64,000 bases of DNA, from the NCBI RefSeq assembly GCF_026248685.1, contig NZ_CP111036.1, positions 1,798,001 to 1,862,000 on the forward strand, read 5' to 3'. Position numbers and translations under genes: made by a program. Below are positions 16,669 through 25,403 of this stretch, one piece after another. Position 1 is the first letter of the stretch. Every line of letters starts with the position of its first letter. A model generated the notes under the pieces. It searched no databases and was not told the DNA's origin. It saw only the letters and a program-made list of their open reading frames with translations. The stretch is from Haladaptatus caseinilyticus (lineage in GTDB: Archaea > Halobacteriota > Halobacteria > Halobacteriales > Haladaptataceae).

Positions 16669-17644
16669 AACGATGAGCCAGGAACACGAACGGTCCATAT
16701 TCGAAGACATCGAGGGGGACGAAGACGAGCAGTTCAGCGCGTGGCAACGGAACCTCCGACTCTGGAAGGAGACGGTCTCGGAGCAGTTCTTCATGCTCGT
16801 CGAGGACCCGATGGTCGTTCTCGCGATGCTGACGCTCGCGTTCTTCGGTATCATCGCGGCAATCGCACCGTGGATAGCGCCGTACGGTCCGAAGGACCGC
16901 CTGATGACGAACGGATTGTTCGCCAAGTGGGTGAAGCCCTCGTTCCTCGGCGGCGACGGCGGCTACATCCTCGGGACGACGGCGCAGGGGTACGACATCT
17001 TCAGCCAACTCCTCTACGGCGCACGCCCGGCCTTGATGGTTGGCCTGGTCGCCGCGTTCATGACGGTCGGTCTCGGCACCCTCGTCGGCCTCACCGCCGG
17101 GTACTACGGCGGCCGCGTGGACGACACACTGATGCGAATCGTAGACTTCGTCTACGGGCTTCCGCTCCTCCCAACGGTCATCGTCCTCGTGACGGTGCTC
17201 GGACCGGGCCTGGAGAACATCATCCTCGCGTTCGTGTTGCTGCAGTGGCGAACCTCGGCGCGTGTTATTCGCGCGCTCGTCCTCTCGCTCCGCGAACGCT
17301 CGTTCGTCAAGGCGGCGAAGGTGTCCGGCGCGAGCAACTGGCGAATCATCTCGCGCCACATCGCGCCGAACGTCCTCCCGATGGCGTTCCTCTACGGCGC
17401 GTTCGCCATCGCGTGGGCGATTCTCACCGAAGCCGGGGTGTCGTTCCTCGGACTCGGCGACCCCAACAGCGTCTCGTGGGGCGTGATGCTCCAGAGTGCA
17501 CGCGTCTACAGCGCGATGACTGAAGGCGCGTGGTGGTGGTTCGTGCCGCCAGGAGTCTGTATCGCGCTCGTGGTCATCAGCGGCTTCCTCATCGGCCGCG
17601 GCTACGAAGAAATCGTCAATCCGGAACTACAGGTCGAACAATGA
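16661..17644 (+). CDS. dppC: Peptide ABC transporter permease, DppC type
   Basis: The 327-residue permease has a long hydrophilic N-terminus (about 1-45, acidic, typical of haloarchaea) and then the DppC/OppC pattern. That pattern is a first membrane helix (VVLAMLTLAFFGIIAAIAPW), an extracellular loop with LGTTAQGYDIFSQLLYGAR (the usual LGTD-x-x-GRD motif in variant form), and five further helices. The EAA loop is SFVKAAKVSGASNWRIISRH. The gene overlaps dppB by 8 nt. The pair makes the translocation pore of the peptide importer. Confidence 0.92.
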   Translation: MTETMSQEHERSIFEDIEGDEDEQFSAWQRNLRLWKETVSEQFFMLVEDPMVVLAMLTLAFFGIIAAIAPWIAPYGPKDRLMTNGLFAKWVKPSFLGGDGGYILGTTAQGYDIFSQLLYGARPALMVGLVAAFMTVGLGTLVGLTAGYYGGRVDDTLMRIVDFVYGLPLLPTVIVLVTVLGPGLENIILAFVLLQWRTSARVIRALVLSLRERSFVKAAKVSGASNWRIISRHIAPNVLPMAFLYGAFAIAWAILTEAGVSFLGLGDPNSVSWGVMLQSARVYSAMTEGAWWWFVPPGVCIALVVISGFLIGRGYEEIVNPELQVEQ

Positions 17645-17701
17645 ATCTACTCTCACGATTATCATCGAATCGCGGACTCGCAATCGAGGAGGGACGCTGA
17701 C

Positions 17702-18736
17702 GTGGCCCTGCTCGAAGTCGAGGACCTCGAAGTGTACTACGACAGCGAAGACGGCCCGGTCAAGGCGGTCGATGGCGTCAGCTTCGAAATCGAAGCGGGC
17801 GAGACCATCGGCATCGTCGGCGAATCCGGCTGTGGAAAATCGACGCTCGCCAAGGCCCTCATCGGAATCCTGCCGAAAAACGGCTACATCAACGGCGGGA
17901 GCATCCGGTTCAAGGGCGAAGATCTGACCGACATGCCCGAAAAGCGTCGTCGGGCACTCCGTTGGGACGAGATTTCACTCATCGCACAGTCCGCGATGAA
18001 CGCGCTCGACCCCGTCTACACCATCCGGGAACAGATCCTGGAAGCCATCGACGCACACTACCCGAAGATGGGTCGAACCGAAGCGCAAGAGATCATCGAC
18101 GAGTCGTTCGATCTCGTCGGTCTCGACCGCGAACGGCAGACGGACTATCCCCATCAGTTCTCGGGGGGGATGCGCCAGCGTGCCATGATCGCCATGTCGC
18201 TCGTGCTTCAACCGTCGCTCATCCTCGCGGACGAACCGACGACGGCACTGGACGTCATCATGCAGGACCAGATTCTCAAGCGAATCAACGGGATTCAGCG
18301 CGAGAGCGACACCGCAATGATGGTCATCACGCACGACGTGGCGGTCGTCGCGGAGACTTGTGACCGCGTCGTCGTCATGTACGCGGGCGAAATCGCGGAG
18401 GAAGGCCCCGCCGAGTTCATCTTCGGCGAACCGTACCATCCCTACACGCTGGGACTGAAAAGCGCGTTCCCGGATATCCGACAGTCGAGTCAGGACCTCG
18501 TGAGCATCGGCGGTCACCCGCCGGATTTGAGCAACCCACCCAGCGGATGTCGGTTCGCGGAACGATGTCCACTGGCGACGGAAAAATGTACGGAGGACAA
18601 CCCACCCGCGGTGATCCACGGCGACCTGCGGTCGTACTGCCACCATGCCGACAAGATCGATTCGCAACTGCGTCCAGTCGCGAGTCAAGCGGAGACGTGG
18701 GAGAACGAGGCGTCGATGGGGGTGAGCGATGACTGA
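17702..18736 (+). CDS. dppD: Peptide ABC transporter ATPase, DppD type
   Basis: The 344-residue ATPase starts at a GTG (17702), the first start in frame before the conserved LLEVEDLEVYY. Walker A is GESGCGKST (40-48), the signature FSGGMRQRAMIA and Walker B LILADEPTTALD. A C-terminal oligopeptide-type cysteine cluster (CRFAERCPLATEKC) follows; in relatives this region binds an iron-sulfur cluster or folds as a regulatory tail. It powers uptake together with the DppF-type ATPase. The gene is 57 nt after dppC and its stop overlaps the next ATPase gene by 8 nt. Confidence 0.92.
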   Translation: MALLEVEDLEVYYDSEDGPVKAVDGVSFEIEAGETIGIVGESGCGKSTLAKALIGILPKNGYINGGSIRFKGEDLTDMPEKRRRALRWDEISLIAQSAMNALDPVYTIREQILEAIDAHYPKMGRTEAQEIIDESFDLVGLDRERQTDYPHQFSGGMRQRAMIAMSLVLQPSLILADEPTTALDVIMQDQILKRINGIQRESDTAMMVITHDVAVVAETCDRVVVMYAGEIAEEGPAEFIFGEPYHPYTLGLKSAFPDIRQSSQDLVSIGGHPPDLSNPPSGCRFAERCPLATEKCTEDNPPAVIHGDLRSYCHHADKIDSQLRPVASQAETWENEASMGVSDD

Positions 18737-20087
18737 CCCGACGACGGGGAATGCGGCGAGCGGCACGGACGACGACACGCTCGTCCGCGTCGAAGGGCTG
18801 GAAAAGCATTTCCCGGTCGGCACCGGCCTCGTGAGCAGTCTCATGAGATCCATCCGCGGCGAGGAAGAAGATGCAGTTCACGCCATCGACGGTATCTCTT
18901 TCGACCTCCGTGAGGGTGAGACGTTCGGTATCGCCGGGGAATCCGGCTGTGGCAAGACCACGACCGGGATGTGCCTGACGAAACTGTACGAACCCACCGG
19001 TGGCAGCATCTACTACGACGACGAGGACATCGCGGACAAGAGCGGCTCCGACCTCACGAACTTCCGGCAGAACGCTCAGATGATATTTCAGGACCCGTTC
19101 GAGAGCCTGAACCCGCGGATGACGGTGTACGACACCGTGGTCGAACCGCTCCGCATCCACGACGTGCCGAACCAACGCGCGCGCGTTCGACGCGCGCTGG
19201 AGTTCGCCGAACTCGAACCGGCGGAGGCGTACTTCGACCGCTATCCGCACGAACTGTCGGGTGGCCAGCGCCAACGCCTCGCCATCGCTCGGGCGTTGGT
19301 CATCGACCCGGACTTCATCGTCGCCGACGAACCGGTGTCCATGCTCGACGTGAGTCTCCGCGCCGGTGTACTCTCCCTGCTGGAGCGCATGACCGACGAG
19401 TTCGGTCTCTCGGTCGTCTACATCAGTCACGACCTCTCGCTCCTGCGTCACATGTGCGACCGACTCGCCATCATGTACATGGGAAAAATCGTCGAACAGG
19501 GACCGACGGAGGAGATAATCACGAACCCGAAACACCCCTACACGCGGGCACTCATCGACGCGGTGCCGGTTCCCGACCCGTTGGCGGGCCGGGAACGGGT
19601 CGAACTGGAGGGTGAGGTCGGCGACGCGATCAACGTGCCGTCCGGCTGTCGGTTCCGGAAGCGGTGTCAAAAACTCATCCAACCGTCGGAGTACAACCTC
19701 ACCGACGACGAGTGGACCGCTGTGAGAACCTTCATGCGCGCGGTTCAGTTACACAATATCGAGAGCCGTGACGAGGCCGAAATCAGAAGTGAGTTCTTTG
19801 CCGACGTAACCCTCGATGGCGAAGCGGGTAATATCGTGGACGAGGGTCTCTCGTTGGTTTCCGCCGGGGAATTGGACGACGCTGACGACCTACTCACCGG
19901 TCGATTCGAGGACGAAAGTGTCTGTGCCAATGCACTCCCACCACTCCACGAACGGACGGACATCGATGGCGAACGGGAAGTCGCCTGTCACCGCTACGAA
20001 AGTGCGGAAGGCTTCGATCCGTACGCCGAAATCGAGGAGGCGAAACCCGAGGAACTCACTCCCTCGGCGGAATCGTCCGCCAACTGA
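18729..20087 (+). CDS. dppF: Peptide ABC transporter ATPase, DppF type, with C-terminal insertion
   Basis: The 452-residue ATPase has Walker [10 protein letters not shown] (70-78), signature [12 protein letters not shown] and Walker [13 protein letters not shown]. It is about 100 residues longer than bacterial DppF. The extra sequence splits the C-terminal cysteine tail: [11 protein letters not shown] is followed by roughly 90 acidic residues ([20 protein letters not shown] onward) before [11 protein letters not shown] and VACHRYE. I recall a similar enlargement in other haloarchaeal DppF proteins, so it is probably lineage-specific, not decay. It is the last gene of the operon. Confidence 0.9.
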   Translation: MTDPTTGNAASGTDDDTLVRVEGLEKHFPVGTGLVSSLMRSIRGEEEDAVHAIDGISFDLREGETFGIAGESGCGKTTTGMCLTKLYEPTGGSIYYDDEDIADKSGSDLTNFRQNAQMIFQDPFESLNPRMTVYDTVVEPLRIHDVPNQRARVRRALEFAELEPAEAYFDRYPHELSGGQRQRLAIARALVIDPDFIVADEPVSMLDVSLRAGVLSLLERMTDEFGLSVVYISHDLSLLRHMCDRLAIMYMGKIVEQGPTEEIITNPKHPYTRALIDAVPVPDPLAGRERVELEGEVGDAINVPSGCRFRKRCQKLIQPSEYNLTDDEWTAVRTFMRAVQLHNIESRDEAEIRSEFFADVTLDGEAGNIVDEGLSLVSAGELDDADDLLTGRFEDESVCANALPPLHERTDIDGEREVACHRYESAEGFDPYAEIEEAKPEELTPSAESSAN

Positions 20088-20188
20088 ACGCTCTCCCTTT
20101 TCGAAAACGGCACCGTGATCGGCCGAAGACTACAGTACCGTCCGCATAGTGTCGAACAAGGTCGGAGAACGTCCCTGACTGATACAAT

Positions 20189-20707
20189 ATGTTCGATACC
20201 AACGATGTTCGGGTTCTTTCCGACGGTGGGACGAACGATGATACGAGGGCCGACGATGGCACGATGACGAACGATAGTACGAAAGCAAATGACGACGCGG
20301 ACGACTTTCGTTTTCGTCTCGGGGGGTTGTCGCTCGACCTGTCCGGTGTCAAAGCCGACATCGATGGACTCACGCTCGGCTTGGACGCGATAGAACTCGA
20401 CGTGCCCCGATCCGGGGGATCGAAATCGGTACGAAGCCGTCAATCAAGCAGCCACGGTGCGCAGGTGGGTGCGTTCGTCGGTCGGATGATCGGCGGTCTG
20501 ATCGGACGCATCGTCGGTCGCGTGCTTCGACTGTTGTGGGATGGAATTCGCTCCCGTGTTGTGAGATCGAAACGGGGAGACGAATCGAGCGAAGCGGGTG
20601 AGTCGAACGAGGAGAGCGATTCGAGTGTTTCGGGGGAACGACGGTCCGACCCGGAGGAAGAACTGATAGAACGACTGAAACGAGCAACCGAGGGTGAGTC
20701 CGATTGA
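20189..20707 (+). CDS. Hypothetical protein with glycine-zipper helix
   Basis: I do not recognise a family for this 172-residue protein. Residues 1-50 are acidic and low in complexity (many Asp, Asn, Thr). Residues 50-85 repeat LSLDL, LTLGLDAIELD, suggesting amphipathic beta strands. Residues about 95-125 have regularly spaced glycines (GAQVGAFVGRMIGGLIGRIV, then GRV), a glycine-zipper pattern of membrane-associated or oligomerising helices. The tail is charged. Composition looks haloarchaeal and the reading frame is well used, but function is unknown. It follows dppF by about 100 nt and is not clearly part of that operon. Confidence 0.55.
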   Translation: MFDTNDVRVLSDGGTNDDTRADDGTMTNDSTKANDDADDFRFRLGGLSLDLSGVKADIDGLTLGLDAIELDVPRSGGSKSVRSRQSSSHGAQVGAFVGRMIGGLIGRIVGRVLRLLWDGIRSRVVRSKRGDESSEAGESNEESDSSVSGERRSDPEEELIERLKRATEGESD

Positions 20708-20726
20708 ACGACTCCCGTTACGTCGG

Positions 20727-20966
20727 TCATCCCCGACGCTTTCGCTGGCTTTCTTCCGCCTCGGCTTCCAACTGCTCGGCACGGATTTCGTCGCTTCGTT
20801 TTCGGCGCCACTCCCAGATACCCACGACGATAATCAGTACGCCACCGGCGACGCCGCGGAACGGTTGTCCCGCGAAGGAAAGCGCGACGAAAACCACGAC
20901 CGCAAACAGGAGCGAGACGCCGAGCGTTATCTTCGCCCATCCGCGCTGTGGCCCTCGAAGTCGCAT
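20727..20966 (-). CDS. Small two-helix membrane protein
   Basis: The 79-residue protein has two hydrophobic helices (ITLGVSLLFAVVVFVALSF and FRGVAGGVLIIVVGIWEW). They are flanked by positive residues, and the tail is basic and acidic in turn (RRKRSDEIRAEQLEAEAEES). This is a typical small haloarchaeal inner-membrane protein with no assigned family that I recognise. It ends 19 nt from the stop of the convergent gene at 20707 and lies upstream of the M42 gene on the opposite side. Its role is unknown. Confidence 0.55.
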   Translation of the reverse strand: MRLRGPQRGWAKITLGVSLLFAVVVFVALSFAGQPFRGVAGGVLIIVVGIWEWRRKRSDEIRAEQLEAEAEESQRKRRG

Positions 20967-21029
20967 ACTCCGTGGTTGGAGAGCAGATAGGTGAACGTTG
21001 TGGAGTCGATCGCAGTCGATGACCGTCGT

Positions 21030-22106
21030 TCAGCGTGGTCTCCGAATCTCGTCCCGACTCGGGAACTCCTGATTCAATGCGGACAACAGCACGTCAGCAG
21101 TCTCCTCCGCGTCCACCATGGAGAGCGTTTCGACCGGCGAATGTGAGTATCGACAGGGAACCGCGATGGCCCCGGCGTGGCGGCCGCCGCGAACCTGTTG
21201 GAGCTCGGTCGCGTCGGTCGAACCGGTCAACATCAGGTCGTGTTGAATCGTTACTCCTATTTTTTCCGCGGCATCCTGCAGCCACGTTCTGGTCTGTCGG
21301 TCCACGATGACGCCGCCGAAGAGGTACTCCGACGTCCCGTCGCCGAACTCGACGACGGGACCGCCATCAAGCGTCGCTTTTACACCGTCGGTTCGTCCGG
21401 CAGGGTAGTCGTCCACCGGGAAGATTTCGAGCGCGATGGCGACGTCGGGGTCGAGACTGTATCCCGCGGCACGGGCGCCACGGAGGCCGACTTCCTCCTG
21501 TACCGTGGCGACGTAGTGTACCGTTGCGTCGACATCCTCCTCGCGAGCGATTGCGAGCAGGATTGCCAATGCGATTCGGTCGTCCAGCGCCCGACCAGCG
21601 ATTCGGTCGTTCCCGAGTCGAGTGACGCCACAGTCCCATATCGCATAATCGCCGGGTTCGACGCCGAGTTCGGCCACATCATCGGACGTCGTTGCCCCGA
21701 TGTCGATGCGGAGGTTCTCCGGAAGCGACTCCTTTTCGTCCTCGTTCATATAGTGGCGACAGCGCGGGCCGATGACGCCGGGAACGCCGTCCGGACCGAC
21801 GCGAACCCGTTGGCCTGACAGGTTCCCTTTGTAGTGTCCACCGAGCATCCGAAAGGTGAGAAACCCGTTTTCGTCCACTCGGTCGATGAGGAACCCCAAT
21901 TCGTCGGTGTGAGCCGCGAACATAACCTCAAAATCGCTATCCTCGCTTCCCTCACTCGTCGCCGTGACGTTGCCCATCGCGTCGAACGAGACGTGGTCGA
22001 CGTGTGGTTCCATCAGGTTCGCAAACCGGTCGGCGACGGCGTACTCGTTTCCGGGCGCACCGGGTGCTTCGACCAGCGTTTCGAGGTCTTCGAACGAAAC
22101 GTGCAT
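21030..22106 (-). CDS. M42-family aminopeptidase
   Basis: The 358-residue protein is a tetrahedral-aminopeptidase-type M42 metallopeptidase. MFAAHTDELGFL gives the first zinc His, GRALDDRIALAI the bridging Asp, VQEEVGLRGARAA the catalytic Glu and ligand Glu, and a late CRYSHSPVE the last His. An SH3-like dimerisation insert lies at about 70-165. Relatives form TET dodecamers that degrade short peptides in the cytoplasm. It is the fourth peptidase-class gene of this half of the window and probably serves the same peptide-breakdown role as the M28 enzyme. Confidence 0.88.
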   Translation of the reverse strand: MHVSFEDLETLVEAPGAPGNEYAVADRFANLMEPHVDHVSFDAMGNVTATSEGSEDSDFEVMFAAHTDELGFLIDRVDENGFLTFRMLGGHYKGNLSGQRVRVGPDGVPGVIGPRCRHYMNEDEKESLPENLRIDIGATTSDDVAELGVEPGDYAIWDCGVTRLGNDRIAGRALDDRIALAILLAIAREEDVDATVHYVATVQEEVGLRGARAAGYSLDPDVAIALEIFPVDDYPAGRTDGVKATLDGGPVVEFGDGTSEYLFGGVIVDRQTRTWLQDAAEKIGVTIQHDLMLTGSTDATELQQVRGGRHAGAIAVPCRYSHSPVETLSMVDAEETADVLLSALNQEFPSRDEIRRPR

Positions 22107-22221
22107 GCGTGAACCGTGACCGAACGGGGGTTAACCGTTCGGGTCGGTGCAATCCGGACGGTTACCACTCGACGCGGTTCGATATCGGCCAAAACGGCGT
22201 GAAATGCGAAAACCGCAGTTA

Positions 22222-22455
22222 TCAGTTCGCGTCGAACCCGAGTTCGACCAGCGTCTCTTCAGAGACGCCGTTTTCGATGATTCGTCGTCGGATCTCTCGT
22301 CGCTCCGCATCCGAAAGGTCGATAGATGTTCCGTCGCCGAAGTCCTCGCCTGGGCGACGACCACGGCCTGCCGTCTCGTACGCTTCTCGAACGAGTTCGG
22401 CTTCTAATTTCGGAACGGATTGGGGAATCTCAGGTGATTTTTTGATTCCAGACAT
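22222..22455 (-). CDS. Small conserved-looking acidic protein
   Basis: This 77-residue protein has no family I can name. It is hydrophilic, with a Pro-rich start (KKSPEIPQSVPKLEAELVRE), a central glycine-rich turn and a predicted helical C-terminus (DLSDAERREIRRRIIENGVS). Codon use is haloarchaeal. It lies between the M42 gene and a DUF7556-like gene on the same strand. Function unknown. Confidence 0.5.
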   Translation of the reverse strand: MSGIKKSPEIPQSVPKLEAELVREAYETAGRGRRPGEDFGDGTSIDLSDAERREIRRRIIENGVSEETLVELGFDAN

Positions 22456-22618
22456 CGTTTCCGGTCACTCACAGAAGGGTGTTAAAGTTATTCTAAGCCA
22501 ACAGATTTGTCTTTTCCCTGTTGTACAGTCCTCTTTCGTGATATGTACCGTGGGGTAAGGCTAGTCGGTGAACGTCCCTCAATTTAGGACTCCCATTTCC
22601 GTATCCCCATGTTCAGGA

Positions 22619-22795
22619 TTATCGCCACTCTTCCAGCACCAGCGCGTCCGGGAGATCCACTGCGACCCATGCGTCGTCCCGTACGATGTCGGCGATGATC
22701 GCTCGGTCGGGACATCGGTCGTCCGCTGTTTCGTCGATCGCGAAGACGATTTCCGGCGCTTCCTCGTTTCGTCCGTCGAGTGCTGAGTTCGTCAT
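22619..22795 (-). CDS. DUF7556-like small protein (58 aa)
   Basis: This 58-residue gene starts MTNSALDGRNEEAP. Its core IVFAIDETADD, then AIIADIVRDDAWVAVD and a terminal LEEWR match the pattern I remember for the haloarchaeal DUF7556 family (xxASIDE...IADI-xDDAWL...LxEWR). It is a small acidic cytoplasmic protein of unknown role. A TATA-like element lies about 60 nt upstream on the minus strand. Confidence 0.6.
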   Translation of the reverse strand: MTNSALDGRNEEAPEIVFAIDETADDRCPDRAIIADIVRDDAWVAVDLPDALVLEEWR

Positions 22796-22890
22796 GACTG
22801 GAGTCGATGGTCGAGCGTGTTTGAACGGTTCGTTCCGGACGGGTTTTGCGTCCGTTGTATAAAATCCGTTGTGACCGATCTCTCGAATCG

Positions 22891-23091
22891 TCAGTCGAAA
22901 TCGTCGGGGTCGAAGAGGTACTCACTATCATGAGACGCTGGCACTGCTCGGCGTGTCGAAACCTCCGGCATGAACATCTTGATAACGACGAGAATGCCGA
23001 TAAACGTCGGAAGTACGGAAAGGAACGGGACGGTTGCTCCGAGCCAACGAACGGTCTCCCAGAATGGTAACAGTGTGAGTGTTATTCCCAT
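22891..23091 (-). CDS. Small membrane protein (66 aa)
   Basis: The 66-residue protein begins MGITLTLLPFWE. It has a hydrophobic N-terminal segment and a second helix (FLSVLPTFIGILVVIKMF), then a polar tail ending DSEYLFDPDDFD. An AT-rich TATA-like element (23121-23130) sits about 30 nt upstream of the ATG, which supports expression. No family is recognised; the acidic tail would face the cytoplasm if the second helix spans the membrane. Confidence 0.5.
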   Translation of the reverse strand: MGITLTLLPFWETVRWLGATVPFLSVLPTFIGILVVIKMFMPEVSTRRAVPASHDSEYLFDPDDFD

Positions 23092-23120
23092 ACTCTGTTC
23101 AGTCGAGAACTGACACTGGT

Positions 23121-23130
23121 AACATATAAC
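23121..23130 (-). promoter_or_regulatory. TATA-like element for the 66-aa membrane protein
   Basis: Read on the minus strand this is GTTATATGTT, about 34 nt from the ATG at 23091, in keeping with a short or absent leader. Confidence 0.4.
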
Positions 23131-23190
23131 AATGCCGATTAAACCTCGAGCGAAGTCGATATACTCGGTATAATTCTCGGTTTCCGGTGA

Positions 23191-24642
23191 TCAGTGGCCC
23201 TCGGTACTGATCTGCTCCCCGTCGTCGCCGAATCGAGGCATTCCGGTGAGTATTCCTTGCAGGTTATCCATCGGTTCGCCGACTTTGATTCCGTTTTCGG
23301 TAATGCTGAACTCCCGGAGGTAACGTTCGTAGTCGCTGGTTCGCTTTTTCAGGACGCCGATGGCCTTCCGTAGTTCTCCTTCCAGTTCGAGGTGTTGAAG
23401 GAGAATGATGTTGTCCGCAAGATAGCTGATCCCTTCCCCCGTTGCCTTGACCTGTCCAGTCATCGAATCGTGTTCGGTGATGAGAATGACCGTCACCCCC
23501 AGGTTTTTGAGGTAGCGACAGAGTGCCTGCATCGTTTCGACGAGGCTCAGTCGGTCGTCACGAAGCGAGACGTTGTATCCCTCGACGCCGTCTATCATTA
23601 CGATATCCGTGTCGTGAGTTTCGACCTCGCGTCGAACCATATCCGAAAACTCGACCGAAGAGCGCTTGACCGGTTCGATCTCCTCCAGTCGGAGCGATCC
23701 ATCCGCTACCATCCGTTCGACGGGAACGTTGATGCACCTACTTCGCTCGTGGAACGTTTCGGTCGATTCTTCGAACATGTACACGACCGAACGTTCGCCC
23801 CTCCCGGCGGCTTCCTTCATGAACTGCGTTCCGAACGTCGTTTTCCCGACGCCGGTCGCCCCGCTGATTACCGTCGTCGTTCCGCGTTCGATACCGCCAT
23901 CGAGCAACTGATCCACTTGCGGAATGCCCGACGAGAGACTCTCGGGTTCGAAATCACGTTCGGACACGACCGGGTCGAGGGCCGGAAATATCTGGATGCC
24001 GTCATCGGAAATTCGCATTCCGTGTGAACCATCCCGCGCGCTGTTCGGCGCTTTCGGGACGGTAAGCGTTCGAGTCCGTTCGCTTCGGCGGAGTTCGAGT
24101 CGACCGTCGTCAACGACCGACGGTACGTGCTCGTATCGGTCGGTACGGCACGTGAACAGCACTGTCGCTCCGCGTCCTTTGAGGTGACGTGCCAAACCGA
24201 CGACTTCCTCCCGATACCGTTCCGAATCGGAAAAGAGGTGGCGAAGCCTCGTCACCGGGTCGACAACGACGCGGTCGGGGTCGAGTTCGGTGATACGCTC
24301 GGCGACCCGTCCGACGAGTCGTGTATCAGACACGTTTGTGGCGAACGACTCTGGTGATTCGTCCACGAGTTGAGTCTCGCCATGCAACCCGAGAAACGAG
24401 ACGTTTTCGGCGTCGATATCGATGGATTCGGCTTTTTGACGGAGTTCGTCCCGCGTTTTCGAGCAGTGAACGAACAAGGCCGTGTCGCCCCGTTCGACGC
24501 CCGCCTCGAGAAATCGGAGGCTGACGAGCGTCTTCCCCGCGCCAGCATCGCCACGAAGGACGTACGACCGCTCTCCAGTAAGCCCACCGTTCAAAACGGT
24601 GTCGAGCCCGCGTATCCCCGTGGATAATCGTTTCGTTGACAT
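23191..24642 (-). CDS. KaiC-like double-domain ATPase
   Basis: The 483-residue protein has two RecA/KaiC domains. The first has Walker A GDAGAGKT (31-38) and LDPDRVVVDPVTRL as Walker B; the second has GATGVGKT (about 260-267) and TDIVMIDGVEGYNVSL. Archaeal KaiC homologues are ATPases and, in some cases, autokinases linked to signalling, not a true circadian clock; no KaiA or KaiB gene is present. The C-terminal part (SDYERYLREFSITENGI, then KVGEPM) follows the usual KaiC2 ending. A TATA-like element TTTAAATAAT is at 24681-24690. It is probably a regulator interacting with histidine kinases or other partners, which is inference. Confidence 0.82.
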   Translation of the reverse strand: MSTKRLSTGIRGLDTVLNGGLTGERSYVLRGDAGAGKTLVSLRFLEAGVERGDTALFVHCSKTRDELRQKAESIDIDAENVSFLGLHGETQLVDESPESFATNVSDTRLVGRVAERITELDPDRVVVDPVTRLRHLFSDSERYREEVVGLARHLKGRGATVLFTCRTDRYEHVPSVVDDGRLELRRSERTRTLTVPKAPNSARDGSHGMRISDDGIQIFPALDPVVSERDFEPESLSSGIPQVDQLLDGGIERGTTTVISGATGVGKTTFGTQFMKEAAGRGERSVVYMFEESTETFHERSRCINVPVERMVADGSLRLEEIEPVKRSSVEFSDMVRREVETHDTDIVMIDGVEGYNVSLRDDRLSLVETMQALCRYLKNLGVTVILITEHDSMTGQVKATGEGISYLADNIILLQHLELEGELRKAIGVLKKRTSDYERYLREFSITENGIKVGEPMDNLQGILTGMPRFGDDGEQISTEGH

Positions 24643-25016
24643 TGGTATAGCCGCGAAGCGCTATCGGAAAATAGTTTTGGATTATTTAAACTGCGTACTA
24701 ATATTTCAGTATAGGTGGATAAAAACGGGGAATCCGGTCGCCGTATTATCGACCGTCGGAGCGCCATCGAACATCATTTCCCCGTCCGGTTGGAGAACGG
24801 ATGGGTCGGTTCCAAGAGGGATTTGTACGTGGAGGGTTCGACGTTCGTTCGGGGATGACAACCGCGGATACTGTTTAAATATCTGATCTGTTGTCTTCTC
24901 CCTCGATTCTCGAACCCTCGATATCGCGAACGGATTTCTCCCCACTGCCGTTGTCAGTTCACGGTTTGAACGGCGAACGACGCTGCGGAATTCATCCGCA
25001 GGAACGAGGTCGTCGG
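24643..25016. other. Intergenic region with a possible small ORF
   Basis: This holds the KaiC-like promoter and otherwise no firm gene. A minus-strand frame at 24706-24861 (51 residues from a TTG, ending FPVFIHLY) looks mildly coding, but it has no ATG at that point and its TATA-like element is too close. I do not annotate it as a gene. Confidence 0.35.
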
Positions 25017-25403
25017 TCAGTCGCGTGCTTCGAACATCGGGGCGGGCATCCCGTCAACTTCGACGGTTCCGCTCAATTCGACTGTGTCCCCGATTTCGAC
25101 GTCGCCCTCGACACGACCGAGGAGGCGTGCATCGCCCAACTCGACGATACCGACTTGAAACGGACCGTCGACCCCCACCGGTGGGACGGTGATGGTGGTT
25201 TCGCTGTGCACCGTACCCGCATGCGGGAGATGGTTCGACGTGAGGTTTCGGCCGCCGCAGTCGATGCACGCGCGTTTCGGCGTCGCAGTGACGTGACCGC
25301 ACGACCGACATTCGAGTCCGACGAGGTCGCCCGATTCGAGACGCGTTCGCCATTCCGCGTAGGTCAGACCGCCGTTCTCGTCGATTTCATCGTCGGAGCT
25401 CAT
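25017..25403 (-). CDS. DUF35 OB-fold/zinc-ribbon protein, thiolase partner
   Basis: The 128-residue protein has the DUF35 (Zn-ribbon plus OB-fold) pattern: CRSCGHVTATPKRACIDCGG for zinc, then an OB fold with HSETTITVPPVGVDGPF and DTVELSGTVEV. In archaea these proteins bridge thiolase and HMG-CoA synthase and channel acetoacetyl-CoA. Its ATG overlaps the thiolase stop codon by 4 nt, so the pair is translated together and very probably forms one complex. Confidence 0.88.
   Translation of the reverse strand: MSSDDEIDENGGLTYAEWRTRLESGDLVGLECRSCGHVTATPKRACIDCGGRNLTSNHLPHAGTVHSETTITVPPVGVDGPFQVGIVELGDARLLGRVEGDVEIGDTVELSGTVEVDGMPAPMFEARD

Noticed and set aside
24706-24861. 51-codon minus-strand frame from a TTG start
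   Set aside because: The sequence looks mildly coding, but the start is non-standard and the TATA-like element lies too close for a transcript beginning before it.
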